Positions 42,701 to 57,374 are shown, counted from the first letter of the stretch. The stretch is 64,000 nucleotides of DNA from Paramecium sonneborni (GCA_905182985.1 CAJJDN010000015.1:382798-446797); one strand, 5' to 3'. The notes: a model not told the origin generated them from the letters alone. Numbers and translations: made by a program.

Positions 42701-44360
42701 CAATAAATGATTATAATTGCATATCTAAATGAGATATTTCAACATTGAATTCGACCCAATCTCTATCAAATTTGTTGCTATTTGTGTCCAACAAATCATG
42801 ATTTTTTGCTTTGAAATCTTTAATAATTTAATTAAATTTAGCTGTAAGTTATTCCATACCTTCTAAGTTATGTTTTGCAAGAGCCTAGAATTATTAAATG
42901 TTCTAAAATATGTCAATCAATTTAACTAATCTTCTGACAAAAGTATCAAATTTACCAAATATTTAGGTTTCTGGGAAATCAAATGTTTTTCCTTTTGGCA
43001 TATCAGCAACTTTTTCTTTTGTTTCTTTATAACTATCTTTGTATTCTCTATTGAGTTAAATACATTATCTCAAGACTTCATTTAATTCAGATGGATCTCT
43101 ATTCCAAATATCTTGGTTCTTTCCTCCATTTAAGATTCTCTCTTTACAATTCTTAATCATTTGATTAGTAATTTTAACAAATAAACCAGTCATTTTATCA
43201 TTTGTATTATAAAAACGAGCAATTGTATGAATCATCTTAATTGCATTCATTAATGCTGGTAATGTATCAATAATTTATTAAGGAGTTCCTTTATATAATG
43301 GATCTAAGAACTTTTCTAAGGTTGATAAGTATTTCACATTGTCTTTGGCTTCATTTAATTTATCAGTAAGTAAAAGATCAAGTCTACTATACTCCATAAT
43401 AAGTTTATTAATATTTTCTTCTCCTCTATTAGTTGATTTATCATGTTATTTATTTCTTTGTAATGTGGTTTTGACAGTAACAAAATCTTTGCCTTTTAAT
43501 TATTCAGACCAATTTGTAATTTCTTACATTCTGGTTTTCCAATAATTTAATTCAACTTCTGGACCAGCATCTGGACTATCTTTTTTTGGATTTTAATCTT
43601 CTGCTAATTTATTATTGATAATAGCAATCCATTAAGCAAATTTTCTTTCATAAAATTAATTTCTTTCTTATTCATTATTTGAATTCACATATTTTTATAC
43701 ATCTTCTGAATCAAATTTGAATAACTCTTACCCTGGTCTCATTAATTTGACTGCTTCTGAAACTTCCTAAGAAAATTTCTTAGTGTGATTATGGAATTCT
43801 TTTAATGATTCTTCATCACATTATCCCCATTCCCGCTCATCCATCATATTTATTATTAATGGGTAATACACATTTTCCATCACTGTATGCAATTAAGAAA
43901 TTGATTAAGGTGATACTTCTCCCCAAATCACTTAATTATCGTATGTCTCATTAAGATTTACAGATGTCTTGCCCTCTGGAGTCCTAAATAAAATTAATAA
44001 AGATTTAATTTTTAAATATATGGAAGATCATATATATATGAATAGATATTTGTACTTACATTCTTAAAAACCACATAGCTTTCTCTTTGATTTTCTCTTG
44101 ATCTCCATATTGAATAAAAAGCGATGGCTCATTTTGATTTTCCTTGATCTCATCATTTTATTAGTTATCTTATATCTAGTAGTATATAATTATCTTTGCA
44201 GGACCTTCTCCTTCTAAGAATTTCTCAAGTCGAGACTTATCTTTTAAGAGATCCTAACAAATAACACTTTAAAACTCACCTACACAACATTTGCATCCTT
44301 CAAACGAAATGAATCAGCTATTGTTTGAAACATCCAACGTGCTCTCTTACTATTCAACAT
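27780..44360 (-). CDS. axonemal outer-arm dynein heavy chain, DNAH5/DNAH8 (gamma) type
   Basis: ATG 44360 opens [18 protein letters not shown]. The tail matches the DNAH5/8 class ([29 protein letters not shown]). Motor motifs: AAA1 [10 protein letters not shown] (about 36033-36062) with [19 protein letters not shown] and [12 protein letters not shown]2 GPSGSGKTT (35182-35209); AAA3 [10 protein letters not shown] (34153-34182) with [12 protein letters not shown] and [18 protein letters not shown]4 GVGGSGKQSL (33030-33059); coiled-coil stalk (about 31450-32330). It ends [11 protein letters not shown] at TGA 27780 after a 28-base last intron. It is the ATP-driven motor of ciliary outer arms. Early introns are 26 bases (about 44250) and an unusual 76 bases (43984-44059). 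A tail segment of about 1.1-1.2 kb is present three times around an N gap; one copy fits the family, so the annotated span is longer than the true gene. Confidence 0.95.
39962..41172. repeat. dynein tail segment, copy 1 of 3
   Basis: 1,211 bases repeated at 41481-42691 (offset 1519) and, for its last 1,107 bases, at 42693-43799 (offset 2627). This copy joins smoothly to the rest of the dynein coding sequence on its low-coordinate side and stops at the N run. It differs from both others at 40597 (C instead of T). Confidence 0.9.
41173..41480. other. run of N, assembly gap
   Basis: 308 undetermined bases between two near-identical copies of the dynein tail segment. Apparent open frames across it are meaningless. 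Confidence 0.99.
41481..42691. repeat. dynein tail segment, copy 2 of 3
   Basis: Same 1,211 bases as 39962-41172, bounded by the N run on one side and the single N at 42692 on the other. It has no unique flank on either side, so its existence in the chromosome is doubtful. Confidence 0.9.
42693..43799. repeat. dynein tail segment, copy 3 of 3
   Basis: 1,107 bases matching 40066-41172. On its high-coordinate side it runs on into the unique N-terminal exons of the dynein gene, so this or a merged copy is the real one. It differs from copies 1 and 2 at 43709 (A for G), which changes Pro to Ser in the dynein frame. Confidence 0.9.
43984..44059 (-). other. long (76-base) intron in the dynein gene
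   Basis: On the minus strand this begins GTAAGTACAA and ends TTTTATTTAG, and removing it joins WFLRM to [12 protein letters not shown] in one frame, as expected for the dynein tail. All other introns I placed in the window are 19-33 bases. Confidence 0.75.
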
Positions 44361-45253
44361 GTAACTGATATTGAAAAGTAATTAAATAAAATATTAAAAA
44401 TCAAATCCTCAATTACATCAGGTTTTAAAATGAAAATGATAACCGGGGGACTTAATATATTTTTTATATATATTATTATTATATGCATATTAAACATTTC
44501 CTCTTAGTAGGTATGTCTCTTCTAACATTATTACAAAGTAACATATAATTAAAATAAGATAATCGTTAAATTTATTTACATCTCTATTTTCTTTTACTCT
44601 CTCATTACTTTCCTATCATAATAGAACTATATTAATTATCTACTTAAATAAATCATGACTATTTATCATTTTATTTAGTGCTTTCAATTAAAATAAAATT
44701 AAGTAATAATCTTCAAACTACTTTCAGCATTTCCTTATGAAATTATTAGCTGCAACCAATTTTCACCATATAATTACTCATAAAAAGTAAGTTATTCTTG
44801 TTAATTTAGATGAATTAATAAACTAAACTAGATAATCGAATTTTATTTTGATGAAGAATTTTCACACCTAATCTAAAAAAAGACAGAATCATATCCAAAT
44901 ATATTGAAAACAAGCATTAATTACAAAGACTCAAATTCAAATCATCTTTTTCTTAATTGAAATCTTATCAAATTTTGAATGACTTGTAAAATTAATTGTT
45001 TTAATTATAATTCACATTTTAAAAATAATTACATCTTGTTTAAAGACAATATTCTCCATGAATAAAAAAAACTAAATTTACATTTTAGACAAAAATTTCA
45101 TAGTATTTTAAATCAATGGGTATGTTCATTTAAAGTTACCACTCTTATATTATACAATTCAAATTAAAATAGAAAATAAAGAGATTGATTAATTTGAAAA
45201 TTTAAAATATTTCTATAAAAAACATAAGTTTTTAAATAAATTAATCAATGAAA
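44361..45253. other. intergenic region, no gene seen
   Basis: About 890 AT-rich bases upstream of the dynein gene and downstream of the coiled-coil gene. I checked all frames loosely and found no stretch with protein-like composition. A short GC-richer spot (ccggggga near 44443) has no known meaning to me. The dynein promoter should lie here. Confidence 0.45.
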
Positions 45254-48200
45254 TCAAATTTTTTTTTTAACTTCAAATATATTATTAGGTAACAAAGTTG
45301 AATGATTAAAAATTGAGTCTTATTAATTTTTTATTTCTGAATTCTACTTTGATAGAAAATTTAATGTATCAAACATCTTATCTATGTTTCCAGTTTATTT
45401 CATCATCCATGATTAATATCTTTCCCTACTTGGAGTCTTACTTTTAGTTTAATTGTAGTATTTTTTGTGTTATTAAGAGAAATAGCTAGATGTTTCAAGA
45501 ACTTAAAATTAAGCCTCTTTGACTTTTGAAGGAATGCACTTACTCAAAATATAATTACCTGAAGGTTATTAACTAAATATATCCAAAATTTTGTCCCAAT
45601 GATTTTTTTCTAAAATTTCAAGATTATTCTTTAAGCATTTTATTCTTTCAGCCTTTTCCTAGCTATCAGCATATAATTTTTAATGAACAACTGGAATTTC
45701 AGAATTGTTATTCTAAGAGTTACCTCTAACTCTAAATGATCTACTATTTCTTGTTGATTATATTAAATTTGATTAATTTTAATCATCCTTTCTTTTCTGT
45801 TATAAACTAGTGAAACAGTTTTATCTTATTTAATTTAATTTTTTATTTTATGAATTTTATTTTTATGCTTTTGCTTAATTTTTAATTTGACATTTAGTTT
45901 AATCATGTTCAACTAATTCATTCACTTCTAAAAGTTAAATAACCTGTTCTTATTAATAATCTTAATACTCTTAAAATTTTTTTGTTTTTTTTTCAGGAGA
46001 TAACTGATTTTGAGGCATTTCCTTTTTATAATCAAAGTTTTATAATACTTTTAATGGTGATAATTTAGTTGATTATTCTTCAAATAGTTTTTATTTTTAT
46101 TTACTATCATCTTAACTATCAGAAACCTAATTTACAATTAATTTAGGCTTGTTTTATTTATTATATTTTATAAAAGACTCATCAAATTATTATTATTAAG
46201 TGATTTCTTCTATTTAACTATTATGCGATTTTTATATTGCGGAAGGCTTTTTCTTTAATTCTTCAAATGATTCAAGTGTTTTTATTGATTGGGTTTATTA
46301 GACAATTTCTACGTCTGTTTATGTAGCTTAATTTATTTTAAATTTCTATGTAAGAGTTTGCTTTTAATAGATTAAATATCATACATAAGAATCTAAATTA
46401 AATGATCCTTGTTATCTTATTTCTTCAATAGACCTTAATGATTTGATATTTAATTATTTAATTGAATTCATAATACTTTTAACCACATCCTTTGATTTAT
46501 CATCTAAATTAATATCTTAAGGTTTTAACTAAATATTTTTCAATATTTACATTAGCTAATCTTGAATCAATTAATCTTAAAATTTTTTAGGAAAATGAAT
46601 AAAGTAATTTATATTAAACTTCTTTCTGTTGCAACAATTCCTATAATTCTTCATTTTATTATTTGAGATTATCAATAGAATCTAAAATGATATTATTTAA
46701 ATTACATTTGTAGTGAATTAAATCTTTATTTTACTTTTCTAAATCAAACTCCATTAGAGAATATTTAGCAATTAGATTGGTATTTGTTTTTTTTTCTACC
46801 AATAACTATTAAGTTATTTCTTCATATTTTTTTTGTTAACTAATTAATTTATCATCAAAATATTAATTTTCTTTTAAAATTTTAATTATGTCATCATTTT
46901 TATGAATTTTACTAATGGCTACCCACAATTTAAAAGCAAACTTAATTTTTATTTTATCAATTTAAGCAGTTTATTGAGCAATTGTTTACAATTCTTAATT
47001 TTTGTAATCATTTAGAACTTCTAATTCTAATTTAATCTTTTCATCATAATAATTACTAGCTAACTAAAGATATTTTTATTATTGAAGTTCTCGTTAATTT
47101 TCAATTTCTAATTTCTCTTTTTCTAATCTAACATACTTTTTCTTAATTTCTTCTATTTCTTCCTATGCTTTTTAAAAAAATACTAATTATTCTTATAAAA
47201 TTTATTCTTTATAAGTTTAATACTCTCTCTCAAATGCTTTGTTTGTCATTAGTAATTTATTAAGTTCCTGATAATTAATACCATAAACAGCTTTTTATTA
47301 CTCAAATACTTCTTTGAAAAAATTATTTCCTTTTTAATCTGCAATGTATTTCCAAATTCTGTATGGATTACTATCTATTAAGAAGATTCTTTTAAAAAGT
47401 TCAGATGGGTTATCAACATTGTTTAATTGTTAATTCAATCTTTAAACTTGAATTTTATAATTTTTGATTTCATCTCTTTAAGCCTATCTAAAAATGAATA
47501 TTAATTTTACATTAATTTGATATAATCGATGATTCTATTATTAAATTAAAATTTAAGATCAGTTATGTGAGCAGTGAATAAATTTTAAATGTTTGGATCA
47601 AGAACTTCAGTAAAATCGAAAAAAGAAACTTCAAAAGGATCATCTGGACTAATTAAAGCAAAGTCTCTTCGAAATAATTATTCTCTTAAAGATTATAATT
47701 CTTTTAAATAACCTTGTGTAGTTTAAACAAGATTTTATTCTCTTTGGAATAGTCTAGTTTATAAAGATTAAATTAATAGATCCTTCAATTGCATCTCTTT
47801 TCTAGTATGACAAAATTCATTTTCATTTTCAGAAGGTCTCTAGATATAGAAATTCTTCATTTACATCTTTTCCAATATTTTTATTTTTGGATTATAAACT
47901 ATAATTTTCTGTGTCTAATCCATCCCAAAATCCTTCTTCTATTTCATCAGTTTCTTTTTATTTTTTTAACAAATTTAATTTGTTCCATAACCTTTTTAAT
48001 CCATTATCTTTCTATTCCTTAAGGTAATTTCTAATTTGTTCTGTATAAATAATTGCAATATATTTATAATTGAGATCATCATTAAAGTTAAAATGTGTCT
48101 CTTAATCAAAAATAAAGTTTAAACTTTGCATCATAAATCTAAAATGTTAATCTTCATATCTGGTGAAATATTTCTATGAATGAATTCCAATATTTTACAA

Positions 48201-48402
48201 AATAAAAAGTATTAACAAGAGTTTCCTCTTCTTCAACTGACAACAATTCTTTAACCATTTCTTTGATAATATTTCTCAGAGATAATTTGAGAAAATTGGC
48301 AATAGATTCAAATTGTTTAATGGCTGTTTTGATTCTATTTCTAAAATCTTCTCCTTAATCTCTGATTAGCTATTATTCATAAACAGTTGGTTAATTAGTC
48401 AT
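45254..48402 (-). CDS. large coiled-coil protein
   Basis: ATG 48402 begins MTNQPTVYEQQLIRDQGEDF. A 25-base intron (gtaaaat...catag) near 48175 joins NTFYF to KYFTRYEDQHFRF. Further on comes a compact conserved-looking block (FEVSFFDFTEVLDPNIQNLF, about 47590-47650), then very long Glu/Lys/Leu/Gln coiled coils down to about 46600, and a Ser/Lys/Gln-rich tail ending FEVKKKI at TGA 45254. About 1,000 residues. Such layouts are common among ciliate basal-body and axoneme-associated structural proteins, but I recognise no family. It is divergent from the TMEM164-like gene with only 13 bases between start codons. Confidence 0.7.
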
Positions 48403-48415
48403 AGAATTTTAATTA
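48403..48415. promoter_or_regulatory. 13-base gap between divergent start codons
   Basis: The coiled-coil gene (start 48402, minus) and the TMEM164-like gene (start 48416, plus) leave only 13 bases for both 5' ends. Either promoter elements overlap the opposite coding region, or one start is slightly further inside. Inferred from the gene models only. Confidence 0.4.
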
Positions 48416-49349
48416 ATGGATATTTTACGTTGGGGATTGTATGGAAATATCTACACAGACACTTATGAACATTTTTCAGATGGAGGACCAAAATGTTATT
48501 AGGATATGAGTAATACTTTTCGTATTTTGATATCAACAATATCTGCAATAACATGCATTCTTGTGATGAGTAAGAATTTGATCACATTAAGAAAAATGTT
48601 GGACTAAAATAAAAGTTTCATAAGAGTTGACAAGAGGTTTGGGAAAGAATCCTAATATTTTTGAATATTTAATTGGATTAGCATGTTGGGGAACATTTGC
48701 TGTTCAAACTGGATATAAATTATATACAGGAAGGGGTATATGTGAGAATAAGACAAATACTTAGGTGTTTTTATGAATAATCCATGTCATATAGTATTAT
48801 TAATGTAGGGATATGTTTTATTGACAAAAAAACATAAATTTAGTGCTGTCATTTTTATTTGTTAATTAAGGTGGCTATATGGAGTATTTGCAGTATAGAA
48901 TTATTTAGTAAATAAAAGGCACTTAAATTCCCAGTTACAACAGGAATGGAATTGCCACTTGAAGTAGAATTCTTTTGGATAGAACATCTTCTTGGGGCTT
49001 TTGCAGGTCCTTTGGCACTAACATTAAATGGAAGATTTTTCTTTTTTGAATGGAAAACTTTTTTAATTCATTAAATGTTTGGATGGGACTCTCATGTCCT
49101 TTATTAAAGAGTAAATAGTGAATAAGAGTATAGATTTACATGTTACCAATTTCATTAATGACTTGGGCTAATTTAAATTTTATGCTTTGTAGACCAGATC
49201 ATGATCCATTTGTTCCATATATAGGAAATTGGTATTATGTTTTTTCAGAGATCTATTTAAATTTGATTAGTATATTTGCATTTATGATTGTGTTTATATT
49301 AACTTGGATCTTAAGGAAAATAACAAGATATAAAGAAAAATAAGATTGA
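48416..49349 (+). CDS. TMEM164-like multi-pass membrane protein
   Basis: ATG 48416 (MDILRWGLYGNIYTDTYEHF), introns of 22 bases (gttgac...gaaag, about 48625) and 29 bases (gtatatgtg...cttag, about 48737), and at least one further on; TGA at 49347-49349. Family features of TMEM164 seen here: an NPCH motif (VFMNNPCHIVLLMQ), a WIEHLLGAFAGPLAL helix with a conserved Glu-His, and near the end NLNFMLCRPDHDPF followed by a last helix (IFAFMIVFILTWIL). About 6-7 membrane segments, around 280 residues. Human TMEM164 has been described as an acyltransferase making ether-lipid species in membranes; applying that function here is inference from the family. An alternative is an uncharacterised ciliate membrane protein. 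Confidence 0.6.
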
Positions 49350-49386
49350 ATCATAAATTATACATAATAAATATAATTAATCATTA

Positions 49387-52542
<3,156 letters not shown>

Positions 52543-52848
52543 TAGAAATATTTAATAAAATTACAAAATAACAATAGTCTTAAATCAAAGTTAGCAATTA
52601 TATTTATTTAATTTATTTTGACAGCTTTGCTTTATGAAAGCATAATTTGCTAAATATCTTTAATAGTATTTTCTTTTGAAAAATCAGCAGTGAGGAATTG
52701 ATTATGTATTTAGCTTGAGGATCAGAAAATAATCAATAAAAAATAGGATAAATCCTGAACTTAAAAAACAAATAATAGAGAATCTTTATGATCATCCTTC
52801 AAAAAAAAGAAATAAAGAGAATTGGAACTGATTAATAAAAATAATTAT
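52543..52848. other. divergent upstream region
   Basis: About 305 bases between the USP gene (minus) and the CK1 kinase gene (plus). No gene or motif recognised; expected to carry both promoters. Confidence 0.5.
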
Positions 52849-54459
52849 ATGCATTCTTTATCAATTTTTAATGGCAGATTTATTGCTTAAAAGAAGCTAT
52901 CTTCAGGTAGTTTTGGTGTAGTTTTATTGGGTAGAGACAAGGAGAATAACATTGATGTTGCTATTAAAATAGAAAAAGAAGAAAATCAAGAAGTTAAATC
53001 TTTAGAAAGAGAAGTTTAAGTATTATAAAGGTTATCAAATACAGAAGGTGTTCCAAATCTATATTGGTATGGTGAATAGGATGACTATAATATCATAATA
53101 ATGTAGCTATTAGGAAAGGATCTTGCTTTTTATATGAAATAGAAAAGGAGATTTTCAATAAAAACAGCCATTTAATTAGGAATATAAATTGTAAAAGTCT
53201 TGGAAAGAATTCATGAAAAAGGTGTTGTACATAGAGATCTGAAGCCTGAAAATATTTTATTTGGTTAGGAGAATGAATCTTCTAAAATATTTATTGTAGA
53301 TTTTGGAATCAGTAAAATATTTTAGGATAAAAATGGGAGAATCATGTATTCTTATGTTAAAATTTAGACCTTTTCGAGATGGAACTTCTTTTATCGGAAC
53401 CACTAGATATGCATCAATAGCTGCTCACAAAGGATTCGAATTAAGTAGAAAGGATGATCTTGAGTCTTTAATGTATGTTCTATTGTACTTTATTAAGGGG
53501 TAGAAATCTTATAAATATATAAAGTCTAGGCAGCTACCTTGGCAAAATATGCAGAATGTTACAGATGAAGAGAGAACAACTAAAGTTGGAGAAATGAAAA
53601 TGACAATTGATCCTAGAGAGTTATGTAAGGATGTACCTATTGAATTTCCAATTATCCTTGAGTATTTAATCAGTTTATTTGAGATATTTAAAGACTTTAC
53701 AGTATAGAAGTGAACCAGATTATAATTACATCTATAAACTATTTCAAAAGTCAGCTGATGGCTTAGGAATTGTATTAGACTATATTTATGAATGGGAAAT
53801 ATAATCTCAAAGAAAAATCTCTTCTAATGAAATGGTAAAATCTTAAGAAATGAAAAGATCTACAACTCTTAATCAAGCTTTATTACCACCTAATTAGTAA
53901 GAGATGAAGAAATCTCTTGAAAAAGGTAATACTAATCTAATGAGATAATCTAGTAATAATAATTTCTTAACTCCTCCTTAAAAAAATTAATTATAACCTC
54001 CTCTTTTAAGAAGATCAGATTCTCAATAACCTAGTGTTTCTTCCAATTAAGGTAGTGCTATGCTTAGCACTTATAATTCTAGAAAACCAAAATATGAAAA
54101 ATCTTTAGTGGCTTTCGATTAATTTGAAGATGTTAGAAAAAGCATGGATAGTATATAATTAGAAAACGGAAATTTAGATCAATTATAAACTGATGAATAA
54201 AAGTTTAACAAAGTGCACAACTCAAGTCTCTAAAAACCTTAAATATCTAATAATTAACAATCACTTTATTATTCTGAAACTGTGGGCTGGAAAGATTCTA
54301 TTTTTGAAGAAAATTACTTAGATGATCCTCTCTCCAAAAAATATGGATTACTTAAAAATAATGGAGTTGATATGTATTTATTAAATTTTTATATATTTTA
54401 GAGGCAAAAAACTATCATTAAAAAATAATAAAATCAAATAATCAAAAAAGAAGAATTGA
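52849..54459 (+). CDS. casein kinase 1-family protein kinase
   Basis: ATG 52849 gives [20 protein letters not shown], then the [11 protein letters not shown] loop, catalytic [20 protein letters not shown] and the CK1-type segment [17 protein letters not shown] followed by [16 protein letters not shown]. Two 22-base introns (about 53350-53371 and 53669-53690) restore PFRDGTSF and [21 protein letters not shown], all hallmarks of CK1. A 28-base intron lies near 54372 and TGA at 54457-54459. About 510 residues: the kinase domain fills the first 300, the rest is a Ser/Gln/Asn-rich tail ([17 protein letters not shown]), which in CK1 relatives controls localisation or autoinhibition. CK1 families are expanded in Paramecium. 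Substrates unknown. Confidence 0.9.
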
Positions 54460-54724
54460 AATCTATTTATATAAAGTATTAAATTAATAATTTTATCTAT
54501 TTTTGTATTAGTAATATAGGGAGGAACCAAATATAATTATAAATTGAAATTATTAATAAGAAGAATAATATAGAATTCTTAAAGATAAAATTAATTATAC
54601 TTGGTTAAATTATTAATATTCTAAAAATCCAGAAAAACATTTACTGAAAGCGTGAAATTGCATTCAATCATACTTTAATAATATTATGAACCAATTATTC
54701 TTTATAATTATATTTTAAATTTTA

Positions 54725-55352
54725 TCATAATTGTTTTTCATCAGGTTCCTAAAATTGTTTATATTGCTCATTTAAGATTCTCATTAGATTAATAATGCTC
54801 TAGTTTTATATCTCTTAATTTTCTTGAGGTAAACAAAGATTATACTTTCCCAAGTATTAAGCAATTTATTAGTAATGAGCTTCTTCAAGACTGCTATAAC
54901 TTAAAATTTTTTACTTTAATTTAGCATTCAGAAAATTTGTCTTTAGATCATTACATTCGGACCTGTGCTTTAATTTTTCTATATTACCTGTTTGTTTATT
55001 GACAATTAATATGTAAGTTTCTAATTCTTAATATATTCGTTTATCTCTTGTTCTTTTTTTTCCTATTCTCCCTTCGCTCTGGTATACCTATACTATTGCT
55101 TTAGCTGTAGAATACTTAATCCCTAATGTTTATGCAATCTAATGTAAAATTTTATATATAAAACTTATCTTAGAGGTTGCCCTTTGACACAAGCTTAGTC
55201 TATTATTTATTATCGTAAATTTGCATTCACCTTTTAATATTGTTATGGTCTATTGCTTTTCCTACTAATTTTTATGTTTAAATTATTTACTTAAAACTCC
55301 TACTATAATTTTATGGATCTAAGATTTCTTCGCTTTCGCTTCCTTTATTCAT
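54725..55352 (-). CDS. helix-turn-helix (homeodomain-like) protein
   Basis: ATG 55352 begins MNKGSESEEILDPQNYSRSF. After a probable 31-base intron (gtgaatgc...aatag, near 55210) the frame runs to TGA 54725. Residues about 60-95 read IAQTLGIKYSTAKAIVQVYQSEGRIGKKR: a turn (LGIKYSTAKAI) flanked by helices, then a basic stretch. This is the homeodomain-like helix-turn-helix type seen in transposase/Pax-like DNA-binding regions. The rest is helical and Gln-rich, ending QEPDEKQL. About 195 residues. I believe proteins with this YSTAKAI-type motif form an expanded set in ciliates, but have not checked. Probably a DNA-binding regulator; targets unknown. Confidence 0.6.
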
Positions 55353-55453
55353 TTCGAATTAATAATTATTAATAAAATATTTGATGAAAAATTAATTTGA
55401 ATTTGAGATGGAATATCATAAATCAAAGTATCATTTTGATATTAGTAATTATA

Positions 55454-55931
55454 TCATTATTTTTTGATTTCTTATTTTAAATTTTGCATTAATTATTTCA
55501 ATCTATTACTTATTTTATTCTAAGACTTCATATAATTATTCATGCTTTCTTTTGTTAATTTGATCCTTTTCAATTATCATTACCAAAAGGGTTTTAAAAA
55601 ATCATTTGCTTTTTTATAATAGAAAATATTATTTAAAAAAGCAATTCTAACAAACATAATTTAAACATTATTTTTTTCATCTTGAAAATTCGCTAATTTT
55701 AAATTGATATCAATTTGACAATTTTAATAACTAATAAATATATTTGCTTAAAGATTACAACATAATCTTAGAATTTTATTGATCTTTTTTGTATTTTTCA
55801 CAAATTTGGATCATAATTAACTTTTCCTCTCTTAATTTTGATTTGTCTTAGTTATTTTACTTTTTATCTTTAGTTTAATATTTGTTATTATTAAATTGTT
55901 CGAGATAATAAATTTTAATTTAAATAAACAT
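55454..55931 (-). CDS. small hypothetical protein
   Basis: Model from ATG 55931 (MFIQIKIYYLEQFNNNKY) with a 31-base intron near 55740 and an 18-base intron (gtaatgataattgaaaag) near 55590, ending at TGA 55454. About 140 residues, lysine-rich and helical, with MFVRIAFLNNIFYYKKANDF and a C-terminal coiled-coil-like stretch (NRLKQLMQNLKQEIKKQ). The composition is protein-like and splicing restores one frame, but no homologue is recognised, and an internal ATG (MFVRIAF) could be the true start. It lies head-to-tail with the helix-turn-helix gene, about 100 bases upstream. Confidence 0.45.
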
Positions 55932-56405
55932 GAAACTTAACAATGACTTCTATATTTTTTTCTTATTTACAAATAAAAAAGCTAAGTTTAGAATTGAAAT
56001 CAAGTGAGCAGAAACATTTGAGACAAAAAAATCTTATTTCAATATTTTTTATATTGTTTATACACTACTTTATAAAAATTAAATATTTTTTTAATAAATA
56101 TAATCCTAGATAAATGATAAATATTGCTTAGAATTAAAAAAATTATTTTAATCATTTAATTAAACAAAAAACATAGTCTAAGGTATAATTGAGGGTAGCA
56201 TTGAAAAATTTGATTAGCAGTAAAAATGTATAAAATAAAATATAATATAATGTTAAAATATATATTATAAAATTATTTATGACTTAATATTTTATACTTA
56301 TACTTTTTACTTTGATTGTGAAATAATTTAAAAATCAATATATTTTTTTTAATATCTCATTTTGTTAAAATATATAAATATACTTAAATAAAATTTGTTA
56401 ATAAA
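55932..56405. other. intergenic region, no gene seen
   Basis: About 470 very AT-rich bases with long A/T runs between the small hypothetical gene and SF-assemblin. It should contain the SF-assemblin promoter; no motif recognised. Confidence 0.5.
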
Positions 56406-57228
56406 ATGAATCCAAATACACCTTTCAACGAAAGATTTGCTAAAATCTCTGAAAAACTTAATTCTATCTAATTATAACATGATTCTTCTAAGGCACATAG
56501 AATAGATAACATTTGTGGAAGAATAACAGGAGTAGAAGAGAGAATGTAAGACACTATCACTTCTTACAATAGAAAACTTGTATAAATTTGATACTAAAAA
56601 TATATAGCACGCATTAAAGGATGAAATAGTTCGTCTTTAGAAGCAAATAGAGGAAGAAAACAATGCCTTTGAAACCTAATTTGAATAAAGAGTGAGAGAG
56701 ATTGCAGCTTTTGAAAGTAGAATAACAACTAAACTTGAATAAGAAATAGCTTTAAGAAAAGATGGAAATCTTAAATTACAAGGCTACTTAGATGAAAAGG
56801 TAGAGAAATAATTAATTATTAGGTTGTATATTTGAAATCAGATATATAAACTGAGGGAAAGATTAGATCAGAATAAACAGAAAATATTACAACCTCATTA
56901 GAAAATGATTTACCAAAATTATATGAGATGGTTAAAGCAGAAGGATAGGATAGAGAAGATAATGATAATGGCACATTGAGAAGAGCAGGAGATGAAATAA
57001 AACGATTGAATGAAGGTCTAGGAAATTAGAAGAAATTAAGGTACTGATACAATTAATATTAAAAGAGAGGAATCGGAAGCAGCAATATTTGAAATGCTTA
57101 AAGACTTGGTTTCTAGAGTAAAGAGTGAAATAGAAGAAGAAAAAAAATTAAGAGAAGAATCTTAAGAATCACTTTTAGGATTGCTAGAAGATGCTTGCAA
57201 TAAAATTTATAGGGCAGCTAAAGATTGA
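56406..57228 (+). CDS. SF-assemblin (striated-fibre assemblin)
   Basis: ATG 56406 gives MNPNTPFNERFAKISEKLNSI, close to the typical SF-assemblin start. Introns of 28 bases (gtataaat...tatag, about 56580), 23 bases (gtagag...ttattag, about 56800) and about 25 bases (gtctagg...attaag, about 57020) join a continuous coiled coil to TGA 57226-57228. About 248 residues, the usual length. The rod shows the family rhythm: RVREIAAFESRITTKLEQEI, then GYLDEKVVYLKSDIQTEGKI, ending LEDACNKIYRAAKD. SF-assemblins build the striated rootlet fibres at basal bodies; ciliates have many paralogues. Confidence 0.88.
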
Positions 57229-57374
57229 ATAGATATAAACATTAAAATTCAATAATTAATACATAAAGTGTTTTTAAAATATTTATGTAGTTTTAACTCT
57301 GACATCCTGTCATAATTTATTAATAGTTTGATTTCTAAATTCAAATTAATATAATCTAATTTTATTTATCATTA

